DNA from: Melioribacter sp051488665
GTDB lineage: Bacteria; Bacteroidota; Ignavibacteria; Ignavibacteriales; Melioribacteraceae
NCBI RefSeq assembly: GCF_051488665.1
Contig: NZ_JBPSEG010000005.1
Span: 124,001-188,000 of the forward strand
Length of the DNA stretch: 64,000 bases
Direction of reading: 5' to 3'
Numbering within the stretch: the first letter of the stretch is position 1; each line of letters opens with the position of its first letter. The notes under the pieces were generated by a model. That model was not told the DNA's origin. It saw nothing but the letters and a program-made list of their open reading frames with translations, and searched no databases. Shown in pieces: positions 45,687 through 54,792 of this stretch. A program made the position numbers and the translations under genes.

Positions 45687-48647
45687 CTATAATCTAACAC
45701 GCATTCCGAAATCAGCGGTCATACCGTACCTTTGCTGATTTGTTACGTACTTTGTTTTCTGATTTATATCGACGTCGTCTTCGCCGGTCAGGTTGTTAAT
45801 ATTCAGGTATAACTGAATGCCGTACCACGGTAATTCTTGTTTTACCGACAAATCGAATCTCACGTATTTATCCGAATGGACGCGGTTTTGATACCAGAAA
45901 TCCGGACGTTTGAAAATATTGTCCTGATAGAGCATAGAAACTCTGAAAGAAAATCCTTTAAAGTCGTAACCGAGCGCAACGTTAATTATGTCATTAGGTT
46001 GATAAAGAAGTCGGTCTGTATAAAATGTATCTATGCCTACTGTATGTTGAATATAATTCTCGTCAATTATAGTAACCAGATAAGTTTTCGGGTAATCGGC
46101 TTCGGAAAAGATGTGCGTGTAGTTAATATTGAGTACAAGTCCGGTGAAGGGTTCCGGCAAATACCAGAAATGTCCCTGCCATTCTCCTTCAACGCCAATC
46201 ACGTCAATCGGTATGGGATTGTTTATGTATGTATATAGCGCAAAGCTCTCGGTTCTGTTTTTGAGTTTTTCCTGCAACTCGGGATAAGCGCTAAAGTCTT
46301 CGGGATATGTCTTTGTGGGGAAGACCAGGTCTTTAATTCGTTTCTTAAATCCGCCGATCGAGAAGAGTCCGATTTCGTTCGTATAAATCGACATAATAGC
46401 GTCGAAGTTTTCCGAGCGCGCCGGTTTTAATCTGTAGTTGTTGTAAAGGATATAATTCGTTCCGATATAGTATCTGGGAATTATTGAATTATAATCCGGA
46501 TAATTCAAAGTATTTGTGTAAGCGAAGTGAAACTGGAGCCAGTCGGTCGGTTTGTATCTCAGGTGCGCCATCGGCAGCCAATAGCCGTGAGATTGAGTTT
46601 CTTCAGCAACCGTATACTGGATATCGCCGGGAATTTGCTCGCCGCGTATACCGTTATAAGTGGTAGTCAAATTCTGATAACGCACCCCCGGGATAAACGT
46701 AATCTTTTGACCCAGATTAATGGAGGTCATAAAATATGCGGCGCTTTTAACCTCATGTCCGGAATAGTCGTACAGTATCGACGATAGCTTATGAGGTTTA
46801 TATCCGCCGCCGTTTCCTGCTCCCGGATTCTTCTTGGCTACTTCGATTACCTGCATCATCAGATCTACGTTCAATGGAGGCCCGAGTTGATAATCGCCGT
46901 TCAAAAATTCTCCGTAGCTGTAAGACGAATCGATAAAATCCGAGAATGTAATACTTGTTCCGAATTGAGGAAAAGCTTTAATAACAGCGGAAGCAACCTG
47001 CCCGCCGTCGTCGTAAAATACCGAACCGCTGCTCTGGTTATAATCGTACGATCTCTTGCGATATTGGTAGGCTCCTCCGAACTTAACCTTGGCGTTAAGG
47101 AACTTGCTAATCGTTATATCTCTGATTATGTCCAGAGTGCCGTTGTACGTTCTGTCTTTTGAAGTGTTGTCGATATTATAAATATCAAAGAAGACTGCAT
47201 CTTCAGGGTCGTAAATAACATTCGAAGCAATAACCTCCGGGCGCTGATATCTCAAGAGAGTGAATTTATTTTCGAAGCCGGCGCCGTTTTGCCAGAAATT
47301 AAATCTTACATCGTTCGGATAAGTTGTTTTGGAATAAGAATGAGAAAGCCTCAGTTCTATTCCGAATCCAGCCAGCGAATGCGATATGCTCAACAAATTA
47401 CTCAATACGTCAAGCGTATTTTCGGAATTGGTCGCCGAATAGAAAAGGTCGTCGTCCAACAAATGATACGATTCGTTTCTGGAAATTGTTTTCGTATTGC
47501 TTCTGCTAAAGAAATTCATAAAACCAATACTGCCGTTGCTATATTTGTAATCAAGAACGACAGTAGCGCCATAGCGTTTACGGTCTCTTAGCACATCGGT
47601 AAGCGTCATCGACCGGAATTCGGGGTCGCCTTCGTCTGTAACATTCAATTTGCCGGCAAAGTTATAATCGGCAGAAAGTTCGTTGGCGCTGAGATTTCTG
47701 TCTTCAACGGAGCCCTGAGCAAAAATTCCGAAACTATTATCCCAGAATCTTTGTTCGTAGGAGGCGACGAACTTATAGTCGTCGTTTGTGTTTTTCAAGC
47801 TATTATGAGACCCTTGACTGAAAAATTCGAACGAGGGTTTACCCGTCGTAGTTTTCAGCGCTTTACGCATAGAGAAATTGATAACTCCGCCCAGTAGAGT
47901 AGCGTCCATATCCGGAGTAATGGCTTTAACTACTTCAATTCCTCCGAGCATATTCGACGAAATCATACTTAAATCGGTAGCCCTGTCTCCGCTCAGCGAT
48001 AATTCGTCGCCCGATTTGAATTCCGAACGATGTTCGTTCGGGTCGTTCGAAGCGACATTTGCAGGTAATTCGACGCCGTCGATTGTTACTCTGTTATATT
48101 GAGGAGAAAGACCTCTTACGACTACACGCGAGCCTTCGCCGCCGGTTCTGATCAACGATACGCCGGGCAATCGGGCAACCGATTCTGCAGCGTTTGCATC
48201 AGGGAGTTCGCGTATTTTGGCAAAAGAAACTACGTTTTTAATTGTAACCGAAGTGAGCTGCTCGTTAATTGCTTTCGCCTGTCCTTCCGCCTGAGCGGTA
48301 ATAACTATAGTATCGCCGTAGACAGACTCTGGCGACAAATTAAAATTATACTCGGTTGTCTTCCCCTCTTTTACCTCAATGGAAACCTCTTCCTGTTTAT
48401 ATCCGATGAATGACGCTCTGAGAGTGTATTTGCCGGGCGGAACCGCATTGATCTGGTATAAGCCGTCAAAATCCGTCGCGCTTCCAAAACTTGTGCCTAC
48501 CAGAATCACATTACAAAAGGGAAGCGGCTCTTTAGTTTGCGCATCCTGCACTTTGCCTTTAACTCTGCCCGCCGCAAAAGAGAGTTCCGAAAAGGCAAGT
48601 ATTAACAAGATTAGCAATCCCCCGCTAAGATGTGTTTTAATCTTCAT
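45687..48647 (-). CDS. TonB-dependent receptor with N-terminal carboxypeptidase-regulatory-like domain
   Basis: 986 residues, signal peptide MKIKTHLSGGLLILLILAFS. Residues about 28-110 form the CarbopepD_reg-like domain (RVKGKVQDAQTKEPLPFCNV), followed by the TonB box region GDTIVITAQ, the plug (ANAAESVARLPGVSLIRTGG, RVVVRGLSPQYNRVTIDG) and a 22-strand barrel ending in an aromatic-rich TADFGMRVRL. The ARLPGVSLIR...RGL pattern is that of the Xanthomonas/Caulobacter TBDT branch, which imports glycans in CUT loci without SusD. No SusD gene is present here. Likely imports glycan fragments. Ribosome binding site GAGAGGTAAAT. A motif like the 27402 palindrome lies 45-60 nt upstream. Confidence 0.93.
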   Translation of the reverse strand: MKIKTHLSGGLLILLILAFSELSFAAGRVKGKVQDAQTKEPLPFCNVILVGTSFGSATDFDGLYQINAVPPGKYTLRASFIGYKQEEVSIEVKEGKTTEYNFNLSPESVYGDTIVITAQAEGQAKAINEQLTSVTIKNVVSFAKIRELPDANAAESVARLPGVSLIRTGGEGSRVVVRGLSPQYNRVTIDGVELPANVASNDPNEHRSEFKSGDELSLSGDRATDLSMISSNMLGGIEVVKAITPDMDATLLGGVINFSMRKALKTTTGKPSFEFFSQGSHNSLKNTNDDYKFVASYEQRFWDNSFGIFAQGSVEDRNLSANELSADYNFAGKLNVTDEGDPEFRSMTLTDVLRDRKRYGATVVLDYKYSNGSIGFMNFFSRSNTKTISRNESYHLLDDDLFYSATNSENTLDVLSNLLSISHSLAGFGIELRLSHSYSKTTYPNDVRFNFWQNGAGFENKFTLLRYQRPEVIASNVIYDPEDAVFFDIYNIDNTSKDRTYNGTLDIIRDITISKFLNAKVKFGGAYQYRKRSYDYNQSSGSVFYDDGGQVASAVIKAFPQFGTSITFSDFIDSSYSYGEFLNGDYQLGPPLNVDLMMQVIEVAKKNPGAGNGGGYKPHKLSSILYDYSGHEVKSAAYFMTSINLGQKITFIPGVRYQNLTTTYNGIRGEQIPGDIQYTVAEETQSHGYWLPMAHLRYKPTDWLQFHFAYTNTLNYPDYNSIIPRYYIGTNYILYNNYRLKPARSENFDAIMSIYTNEIGLFSIGGFKKRIKDLVFPTKTYPEDFSAYPELQEKLKNRTESFALYTYINNPIPIDVIGVEGEWQGHFWYLPEPFTGLVLNINYTHIFSEADYPKTYLVTIIDENYIQHTVGIDTFYTDRLLYQPNDIINVALGYDFKGFSFRVSMLYQDNIFKRPDFWYQNRVHSDKYVRFDLSVKQELPWYGIQLYLNINNLTGEDDVDINQKTKYVTNQQRYGMTADFGMRVRL

Positions 48648-48687
48648 ATTTACCTCTCACTTATTAAGAACGGTGCCCGTTAGGATC

Positions 48688-48714
48688 TTTTTGTTTTTTC
48701 GTAATAAAAATAAA
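48688..48714 (-). promoter_or_regulatory. Candidate operator upstream of TonB receptor
   Basis: TTTTTGTTTTTTCGTAATAA followed by AAATAAA has the same TTTTTT-CGT-AAxAAA core as the inverse of the 27402 palindrome, with outer TTT and AAA arms also matching. It is imperfect (two central mismatches). It lies 41-67 nt upstream of the TonB receptor start codon, in a position to overlap the promoter. It would link block D transport to the control of blocks A and B by the ROK regulator. Confidence 0.4.
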
Positions 48715-48822
48715 CCTAATAAAAATAAGATGCAATAAAAATAATAACAGGCATATTTTTTTATTTATACGGTTCCGATTGAACCAATTAATTTTACTTA
48801 TGAATAAACTTAAACATTTTTA

Positions 48823-51408
48823 TTATTTCAAACTAACTTTAATCTCTTTACTAAATTCAGTTTCGAGTGATGACAAACCGACCATGATTTCATATACGCC
48901 CGGCATGGTTTCAAAACCCAAACCATCTACCCAACCGGACAGATCGTCTTTGCACAAATAAAATTCAACTTTCCCTTCTTCCCCGGATTTCAGTTTTATT
49001 TTTTCAAATCCCTTAAGAGTTTTTACCGTACGATTGTCGTTTTTTGCTTTTGTATAGAGCTGGACGGTTTCTTCGCCCGCTGTAATTCCTTTGTTCTTTA
49101 GCGTCACAACTACCTTAACAGTGTCGTTATCTTTAATTTCGATCGAGGATAGTTCAACGTTTGAAATCGTGATATCCGTATAATTCAAGCCCCACCCAAA
49201 CGGATAGAGAACCTCGCCTTTGAAATAGCGGTAAGTTCTGCCTTGCATATCGTAGTTTTCAAAAGGAGGCAGATCATTTTCTGATTTATAAATAGTTACC
49301 GGCAGTTTACCCGAGGGATTATACTTTCCCCAAATTACGTCCGCAATTGCCGTTCCTCCCGCCTGTCCGGGATACCAGGCTTCCAGTATTGCCGGAATGT
49401 TTTCGCTTTCCCAGACTGTGGATATAGGACCTCCGTTAAGCAGCGCCAATATTACGGGCTTTCCGGCAGAATGAATCTTTTTGATTAAATTAAGTTGGTT
49501 GACGGGTAATGACAATTTCAACCTGTCGCCTCCTTTGAATCCGTCCACTTCGATTTTCAAAGCTTCTCCTTCCATTCTCGGACACAATCCCATAAACATA
49601 ATGACGGCGTCGGATTTCAAGGCTGCTTTATACGCTCTTTCTTCAAGGTCGGGAAACGGAATCGACCAGAGCAGCTGCATAAAACCGTATCTTTCCCTCC
49701 TTACGAATTCAATTCTTATTTTATAAATCTTTCCTTCTTCCAGGAAATAATTTCCATACGTAATTTCCGGGTCAAATTCACCTTTGAAACTTGCAATCAA
49801 AGAATCTTCAATGTAAATCTTAAAATCGTTGTAACCGTAACCTCCGATTTGATATTCCCCGGTTACCGGAGGCGCAATATATCCGGTCCAACGGACGCTG
49901 AAGCTGTCAGGATTTATACCTGAGCAGGGCGATTCTTCCAGCCAACTAAAATCAATACTTTCGTCCGTTCTAATTAATTCCGGTTTCCCCTTCAATCCGG
50001 AATTATTAAAATACTCGCCTATGAGACCCGGTCTTTTTTTATTACAGTCCGCAAAAAGATAAGCGGCGCCAATTAACTCAAAGGCTGGCACTCCCGGCGC
50101 AAAGTCGCAACCTTTTTCATAATAAACTTCGCCGTTTTTTAATACGCTTTTAATAGCTTTTAACGGTGTAACGTATTGGGAAGGGAAACCGTGATAATTT
50201 CCCAACAAAGATTCCAGATTATCTGCATTCGGACCAATAACCGCGATTTTATTTATGCCGGAGTCCAGAGGCAGAAGTTTATTCTCGTTTTTAAGCAATA
50301 CGATCGACTTTCTCGCGGCTTCCAGCGCAATCTCTCTATTGTAACTATTATCAAGACAGGACTCGTCTATTTTTGAATAAGGCACCGATTCGGGAGGATC
50401 GAACATTCCCAATTTGAAACGGGCAATGAGGACTCTTCGCAGAGCCGCGTCGATTTCCTCATCGGTTATGAATCCGTTCTTGTAAGCTTTCTTTAACGAT
50501 AAAAAAGTGTTTCCGCATTCCAGATCCGTTCCGGACGTGACAGACAGCGCGGCTGCCTTCTCAGGCGAATCGACTAACTTATGCGAATTGAAGATATCGT
50601 AGACAGCCCAGCAATCCGAAACAACGATTCCATTGAAGCCCCACTTTTTCCTCAGAATATCCGTCAGAAGAGTATCGTGCCCGCAGCAGGCTTTTCCTCT
50701 AAGTCGATTATACGCGCACATAACCGAATAAGCTTTCCCGACCGTAATTGCTTTTTTAAAATGAGGAAGGTAAGTTTCGTTAAGGTCGTAATCGCTCACC
50801 AATGCATTAAAATGATGCCTTTCCGGTTCGGGTCCGCTATGAACCGCAAGATGTTTTGGCGTGGCTATTGTTTTCAAGTATTTTTTATCCTGCCCTTGCA
50901 AACCTTTGATAAAACGGACCGCGAGCTCTCCCGTAAGGTAAGGATCTTCGCCGTAGGTTTCCATTCCCCGCCCCCATCGCGGGTCTCTAAAAATATTGAT
51001 ATTCGGCGCCCACAAAGAAATTCCCTGATAAATTCCTCTTTGATTTTTCTTCAATGCCGAATTGTATTTTGCCCGCGCTTCATTAGAAATTACATCCGCA
51101 ATTCGATAAATCAAATCCCTGTCCCATGTAGCTGCAAGTCCGATCGGCATCGGAAAGACCGTAGCTCTTCCGTTTCTTGCAACCCCGTGCAGAGCTTCGT
51201 TCCACCAGTTATATTCGGGAATGCCAAGCCTTTCAATTGCCGGCGATTGATGCACCATCAAAGAAATTTTTTCGTCCAACGTAAGTCTCTTCAATAAATC
51301 TTCCGCTCTCGCTTCAAAAGGAAGATCAACGTTGAGATATCCGGGCGTATTTTGAGCGAACAGATTTGCAGTTAATAATAAAACTATGAGCTTCAGGTAT
51401 TTCGTCAT
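48823..51408 (-). CDS. GH3 glycosidase with PA14 insertion
   Basis: 861 residues, signal peptide MTKYLKLIVLLLTANLFAQ. GH3 barrel with LGIPEYNWWNEALHGVARN, IFRDPRWGRGMETYGEDPYL, TPKHLAVHSGPEPERHHF and nucleophile Asp265 in GIVVSDCWAVYDIF. A PA14 domain sits at about 450-590 (RPGLIGEYFNNSGLKGKP), then the second GH3 domain (LLNGGPISTVWESENIPAIL) and a C-terminal fibronectin-like domain. Sequence type resembles xylosidase/glucosidase branches. In this context it might also act on beta-linked GlcNAc, Glc or Man; substrate not resolved. Last gene of the tight operon GH94-GH130-CBM9-GH125-GH3, 4 nt after GH125. Confidence 0.93.
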   Translation of the reverse strand: MTKYLKLIVLLLTANLFAQNTPGYLNVDLPFEARAEDLLKRLTLDEKISLMVHQSPAIERLGIPEYNWWNEALHGVARNGRATVFPMPIGLAATWDRDLIYRIADVISNEARAKYNSALKKNQRGIYQGISLWAPNINIFRDPRWGRGMETYGEDPYLTGELAVRFIKGLQGQDKKYLKTIATPKHLAVHSGPEPERHHFNALVSDYDLNETYLPHFKKAITVGKAYSVMCAYNRLRGKACCGHDTLLTDILRKKWGFNGIVVSDCWAVYDIFNSHKLVDSPEKAAALSVTSGTDLECGNTFLSLKKAYKNGFITDEEIDAALRRVLIARFKLGMFDPPESVPYSKIDESCLDNSYNREIALEAARKSIVLLKNENKLLPLDSGINKIAVIGPNADNLESLLGNYHGFPSQYVTPLKAIKSVLKNGEVYYEKGCDFAPGVPAFELIGAAYLFADCNKKRPGLIGEYFNNSGLKGKPELIRTDESIDFSWLEESPCSGINPDSFSVRWTGYIAPPVTGEYQIGGYGYNDFKIYIEDSLIASFKGEFDPEITYGNYFLEEGKIYKIRIEFVRRERYGFMQLLWSIPFPDLEERAYKAALKSDAVIMFMGLCPRMEGEALKIEVDGFKGGDRLKLSLPVNQLNLIKKIHSAGKPVILALLNGGPISTVWESENIPAILEAWYPGQAGGTAIADVIWGKYNPSGKLPVTIYKSENDLPPFENYDMQGRTYRYFKGEVLYPFGWGLNYTDITISNVELSSIEIKDNDTVKVVVTLKNKGITAGEETVQLYTKAKNDNRTVKTLKGFEKIKLKSGEEGKVEFYLCKDDLSGWVDGLGFETMPGVYEIMVGLSSLETEFSKEIKVSLK

Positions 51409-51412
51409 AACA

Positions 51413-52744
51413 TTAATATATCCTATTTAACAAATCGGGATAGTCGTTATTAATTTTCACTATCAATTCTCCGAAGAGCGAATTTGCCCAGGCAAACCAA
51501 GACCTTGTATAATTATAAGGATTATCTTTGTCGAACGATTCATGCATAAACCATGTATCGGCATGAGTGTTTTTCATCAGTTTAAGGCAATGCGCAATTT
51601 CGTCTTCATTATTACTCGTCAAGGCTCTCATTATTATTGAGAGATGCCATATTCTGTTAATCAAAGTGTGCGGACTTCCTATGCCGTCTCCCGCTTTCCC
51701 CACAAAATAGTAGGGATTATTTTCGCTCAGAACGAATTTTCGCGTGTTCAAATAAAGTTCGTCGTGGCAATCGACAATTCCTAGATAAGGCAAAGAAAGA
51801 AGACTCGGAATGTTGGCGTCGTCCATAAACAAACGATTGCCGAATCCGTCTATTTCGTAAGCGAAAATCTTACCGTAGTTGAGGTGTTCAGTAACGGCGT
51901 ATTTATAAACAGCGTTTTCTATTTCATCCGCCAAATTTGCCGCGACAATTGCCGCCGTTTTGTCTTCATATATTTCATTATAAATTTCGGAAAGCTGCCT
52001 CAAAGATTTTACCGCGAACAAATTCGACGGCACCAGAAACGGAAATATAGTAGCGTCGTCCGACGGTCTGAATATAGAAACGATCATTCCGTTCGGTTTA
52101 ATCGGGTTTCCGTACCCGTCGCCCGGAACCGTATCTGTGCTCCAGGAAGTAATTCTCCCGAATTTGTACGGTCCTCGTCCGTTTTTCCGTTGTTGCTCTT
52201 TGAATGTCTTAACAATCAAATCGAATGAAATTTTCCAATCTTTCGTAAAATAATTTTTGTTGTCAGTCGTTTTATAGAATTCATATGCGAGCCGAATAAC
52301 ATAACAAAGAGAATCGACTTCCCATTTGCGTTCGTAAACCTCCGGCTTCATTTCGGTCAGATCCCCGCTCCAGACGCTCTCTTTTCCGGTATCGTTAAAA
52401 GCATTTGCATACGGATCAATCTGCACCGACTTCAATTGTCTATTCAAAAGCCCGTGTATTAATTCCTTCAGCTTTGGATCTTTTTTAACGAATGGAAGAT
52501 AATGCCATACCTGCGCGGTCGAATCCCGCAGCCACATTGCATTGATATCGCCGGTGATAATAAAAGTATCCGGAGCGCCGTCTTTATTATTGAATTTGAC
52601 GGTAGTATCCAAAGTATTCGGGAAACAATTGACAAACATATCGGCGAGATCTTTATCGGCTATTCTTGCGTGAAGATCGTCGATAAATTCATCCACAACA
52701 GCGCTGTGAAAACATCTGTTATTATAAGTCGGACGACGAATCAT
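51413..52744 (-). CDS. GH125 exo-alpha-1,6-mannosidase
   Basis: 443 residues, no signal peptide, so cytoplasmic. GH125 (former DUF1237) signatures: GDINAMWLRDSTAQVWHYLP, KSVQIDPYANAFND, ERKWEVDSLCYVIRLAYEF and IFRPSDDATIFPFLVPSN. Known members are inverting, metal-independent exo-alpha-1,6-mannosidases acting on N-glycan-derived mannosides; acid/base is an Asp or Glu in the (alpha/alpha)6 barrel. Its presence beside GH130 and, at a distance, GH92 is one of the strongest signs that the island targets N-glycans. Starts 5 nt downstream of the CBM9-like gene. Confidence 0.93.
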   Translation of the reverse strand: MIRRPTYNNRCFHSAVVDEFIDDLHARIADKDLADMFVNCFPNTLDTTVKFNNKDGAPDTFIITGDINAMWLRDSTAQVWHYLPFVKKDPKLKELIHGLLNRQLKSVQIDPYANAFNDTGKESVWSGDLTEMKPEVYERKWEVDSLCYVIRLAYEFYKTTDNKNYFTKDWKISFDLIVKTFKEQQRKNGRGPYKFGRITSWSTDTVPGDGYGNPIKPNGMIVSIFRPSDDATIFPFLVPSNLFAVKSLRQLSEIYNEIYEDKTAAIVAANLADEIENAVYKYAVTEHLNYGKIFAYEIDGFGNRLFMDDANIPSLLSLPYLGIVDCHDELYLNTRKFVLSENNPYYFVGKAGDGIGSPHTLINRIWHLSIIMRALTSNNEDEIAHCLKLMKNTHADTWFMHESFDKDNPYNYTRSWFAWANSLFGELIVKINNDYPDLLNRIY

Positions 52745-52749
52745 GATTT

Positions 52750-53841
52750 TTATCTATTGATAATTTTTATTAAACCATCCTGCGTAATTCGTACGGAAGA
52801 GCGGTCGTCTATCTTAATTTCGGCTTCGTAAAAATTGGTCGTGGTTTCAATAGTTGTTTCATAATTATTTTCAGGAATATCAAGCAACATTAAGTCATCC
52901 GCGTATCGTTTGTTTCTTTCGTAATATTCCCTTTGCGCGTAATAGACTTGTCTGAGGAACCATTTTATTTCTTCTATTTCGTCGTATTCGAAGTCTGTAG
53001 TTTTATTGAACGCAGTATTAGTAGTAAATTTAATAAATCCCCACATTTCGGGATAATGCATGTTTACTACGCCCTGCGGGCTCCAGACCCAATTGTCTTC
53101 GGGATAAGGTTTGCCGGTTTCGGGGTTAATAATCTTAACATACTTATTGTCTTTTACTGCAGTTTTCCATTCAACGCGCGAAAAATTAATTCTCCATTTA
53201 TCGCCGTCTTCTGGGGGAAGATTCATTTCCGTAATTTCTTCGAAAGCGTTCCAGGGGAAGGCGACTTCAACAGTCCAACAACTGTCGGCATCTCCCGGCT
53301 TATTGATCGTTCCGTAAATTTTTACGCCGGATTTGAGTCCTTTAATGTCATAGCCGTGCAATGCCGCTTTTTCGACATCCCTGTAAGGTTCGATAAGCAG
53401 AAGGTCCCAAACGGTATTGAAGGCATTCATTTCGAATTCCAGATAGCGATGAGTATCGCCGTCGGGGTCTATGAAAATTTCGAAATCATTGTCATAAAAA
53501 ATAATATCGTCCCGATTTGTTAATGTCGCCCAGATATCGGGTTCTTGAAGTTCCGCCGCCACATAAAAATATTCGTCGTCCCACAGCATTTTTGCGCGCG
53601 TTCTGAATCTCGGCGCGGGTCGAATATCGCCTTCGATATCTGTAAAATCTTCAGTCCATTCGGCTGCGCGCCACGATTTTTCGTTTAAGGCTCCGTCGAC
53701 CGTTATTTTTTCTTCGGCGCGATGAACGATATAATAACGCGGATTAAATTCCACCTGCGGACGAGGTATTGCCTGACAAAACGCCGACGAATTAAGTATT
53801 AAAAGAAAAATAACAGCGCATAGATCATATTTTTGCAGCAT
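52750..53841 (-). CDS. Exported CBM9-like carbohydrate-binding protein
   Basis: About 363 residues with signal peptide (LQKYDLCAVIFLLILNSSAF to CQA). Residues about 35-260 resemble a family 9 carbohydrate-binding/DOMON-like beta sandwich: ITVDGALNEKSWRAAEWTED, TRAKMLWDDEYFYVAAELQE, DNDFEIFIDPDGDTHRYLEF and WTVEVAFPWNAF. A helical tail with YYAQREYYERNKRYADDL follows. No catalytic motif. It may bind oligosaccharides at the cell surface or in the periplasm. The ATG at 53841 has GGAGCTTATTG upstream; the first 17 nt overlap the GH130 gene end. Confidence 0.85.
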   Translation of the reverse strand: MLQKYDLCAVIFLLILNSSAFCQAIPRPQVEFNPRYYIVHRAEEKITVDGALNEKSWRAAEWTEDFTDIEGDIRPAPRFRTRAKMLWDDEYFYVAAELQEPDIWATLTNRDDIIFYDNDFEIFIDPDGDTHRYLEFEMNAFNTVWDLLLIEPYRDVEKAALHGYDIKGLKSGVKIYGTINKPGDADSCWTVEVAFPWNAFEEITEMNLPPEDGDKWRINFSRVEWKTAVKDNKYVKIINPETGKPYPEDNWVWSPQGVVNMHYPEMWGFIKFTTNTAFNKTTDFEYDEIEEIKWFLRQVYYAQREYYERNKRYADDLMLLDIPENNYETTIETTTNFYEAEIKIDDRSSVRITQDGLIKIINR

Positions 53842-54784
53842 CAATAAGCTCCTTTATTGTTGTAAAGGCGAGCGCCACAACCGTATCGGCGGCTCCGTAA
53901 TAGATAAGAGCTTTGCTGTCGAGCGCAGCGAATCCGTCCTCATATTTTTCTACAATCATACCCGAAGGGAAACAAACATTCTGAACCTGGCCTACCATTT
54001 CATAGATTTCTCTCGGTTCTAAGATATTCAAACTGCCGCGCGCAATAATTTTAGCGGGGTTATCGAGTTCGTGCAGAGAAACTCCCGCTTGATATATATT
54101 CGAACTGGAAAAATGAGTAGCCACGCCGTGATAAATATGCAGCCAGCCTTCTTTTGTTTTAACGGGCGGCGCACCCGAGCCGATGTTTTCGTCCCAGTAA
54201 TGAAATCTTCCCGACATGACCGGCTCTACATATTCCCAATTAATCAGGTCGTCTGATTCCGACAAATAAATTGTATTGCCCGTTAAAGGACCGCCTTCAA
54301 GTTTAACGCTGTTGGGTCGTTCAAATCGTAAAAATTTTCCGTTAATCTTTTCCGGAAAAAGCACGCCGTTTCTCGAATCGTCTTTCGAGACAATTCCTAA
54401 AAATTCATATCTGTTAAAATCTTCCGTTCTTGCCAAACCGAGTCTGCATCCGGAAACCATATCCATTGCAAACATAATATAGTATTGTTCGCCGATTTGA
54501 GTGATTCTCGCATCATAAATGTGGTAAATCTCATCCCTGATTTTCTCGATGCCTTCAAACTCTATGACGGAATTTTCAACTTCGAAATCGATACCGTTAT
54601 CGCTCGAAGCTTTCATAAGATAAGTTTCTCTGCCTCTCGTTTGAACTCTGAGAATGAGCAGATATTTATCCCTAAACTTAATTGCTCCGGGATTAAATAC
54701 CGAAGAAACATCCTTCAGATACGGATTAACCGGCGGGATCTGCTTTCTTGTTATAATTGGATTCCGTTCATATCTGACTAACAT
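53825..54784 (-). CDS. GH130 beta-mannoside phosphorylase-like enzyme
   Basis: 319 residues, no signal peptide. Five-bladed beta-propeller with VFNPGAIKFRDKYLLILRVQ, catalytic Asp91 in YHIYDARITQIGEQYYIMFA, RFERPNSVKLEGGP and the phosphate-binding Arg/His region HIYHGVAT. Family GH130 phosphorolyses beta-1,4- or beta-1,2-mannosides. Beside GH125, GH92 and GH94 it is best read as a Man-beta-1,4-GlcNAc phosphorylase of the N-glycan core, giving mannose-1-phosphate and GlcNAc in the cytoplasm. Other mannoside substrates cannot be excluded, and Arg/His exact positions were not verified by alignment. 8 nt after GH94. Confidence 0.9.
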   Translation of the reverse strand: MLVRYERNPIITRKQIPPVNPYLKDVSSVFNPGAIKFRDKYLLILRVQTRGRETYLMKASSDNGIDFEVENSVIEFEGIEKIRDEIYHIYDARITQIGEQYYIMFAMDMVSGCRLGLARTEDFNRYEFLGIVSKDDSRNGVLFPEKINGKFLRFERPNSVKLEGGPLTGNTIYLSESDDLINWEYVEPVMSGRFHYWDENIGSGAPPVKTKEGWLHIYHGVATHFSSSNIYQAGVSLHELDNPAKIIARGSLNILEPREIYEMVGQVQNVCFPSGMIVEKYEDGFAALDSKALIYYGAADTVVALAFTTIKELIDAAKI

Positions 54785-54792
54785 AAACGACT

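Noticed and set aside
50581..51297. 238-codon plus-strand ORF
   Set aside because: Antisense to the GH3 catalytic domain; no supporting signal.
52933..53523. 196-codon plus-strand ORF
   Set aside because: Antisense to the CBM9-like gene with no ribosome binding site or known domain.
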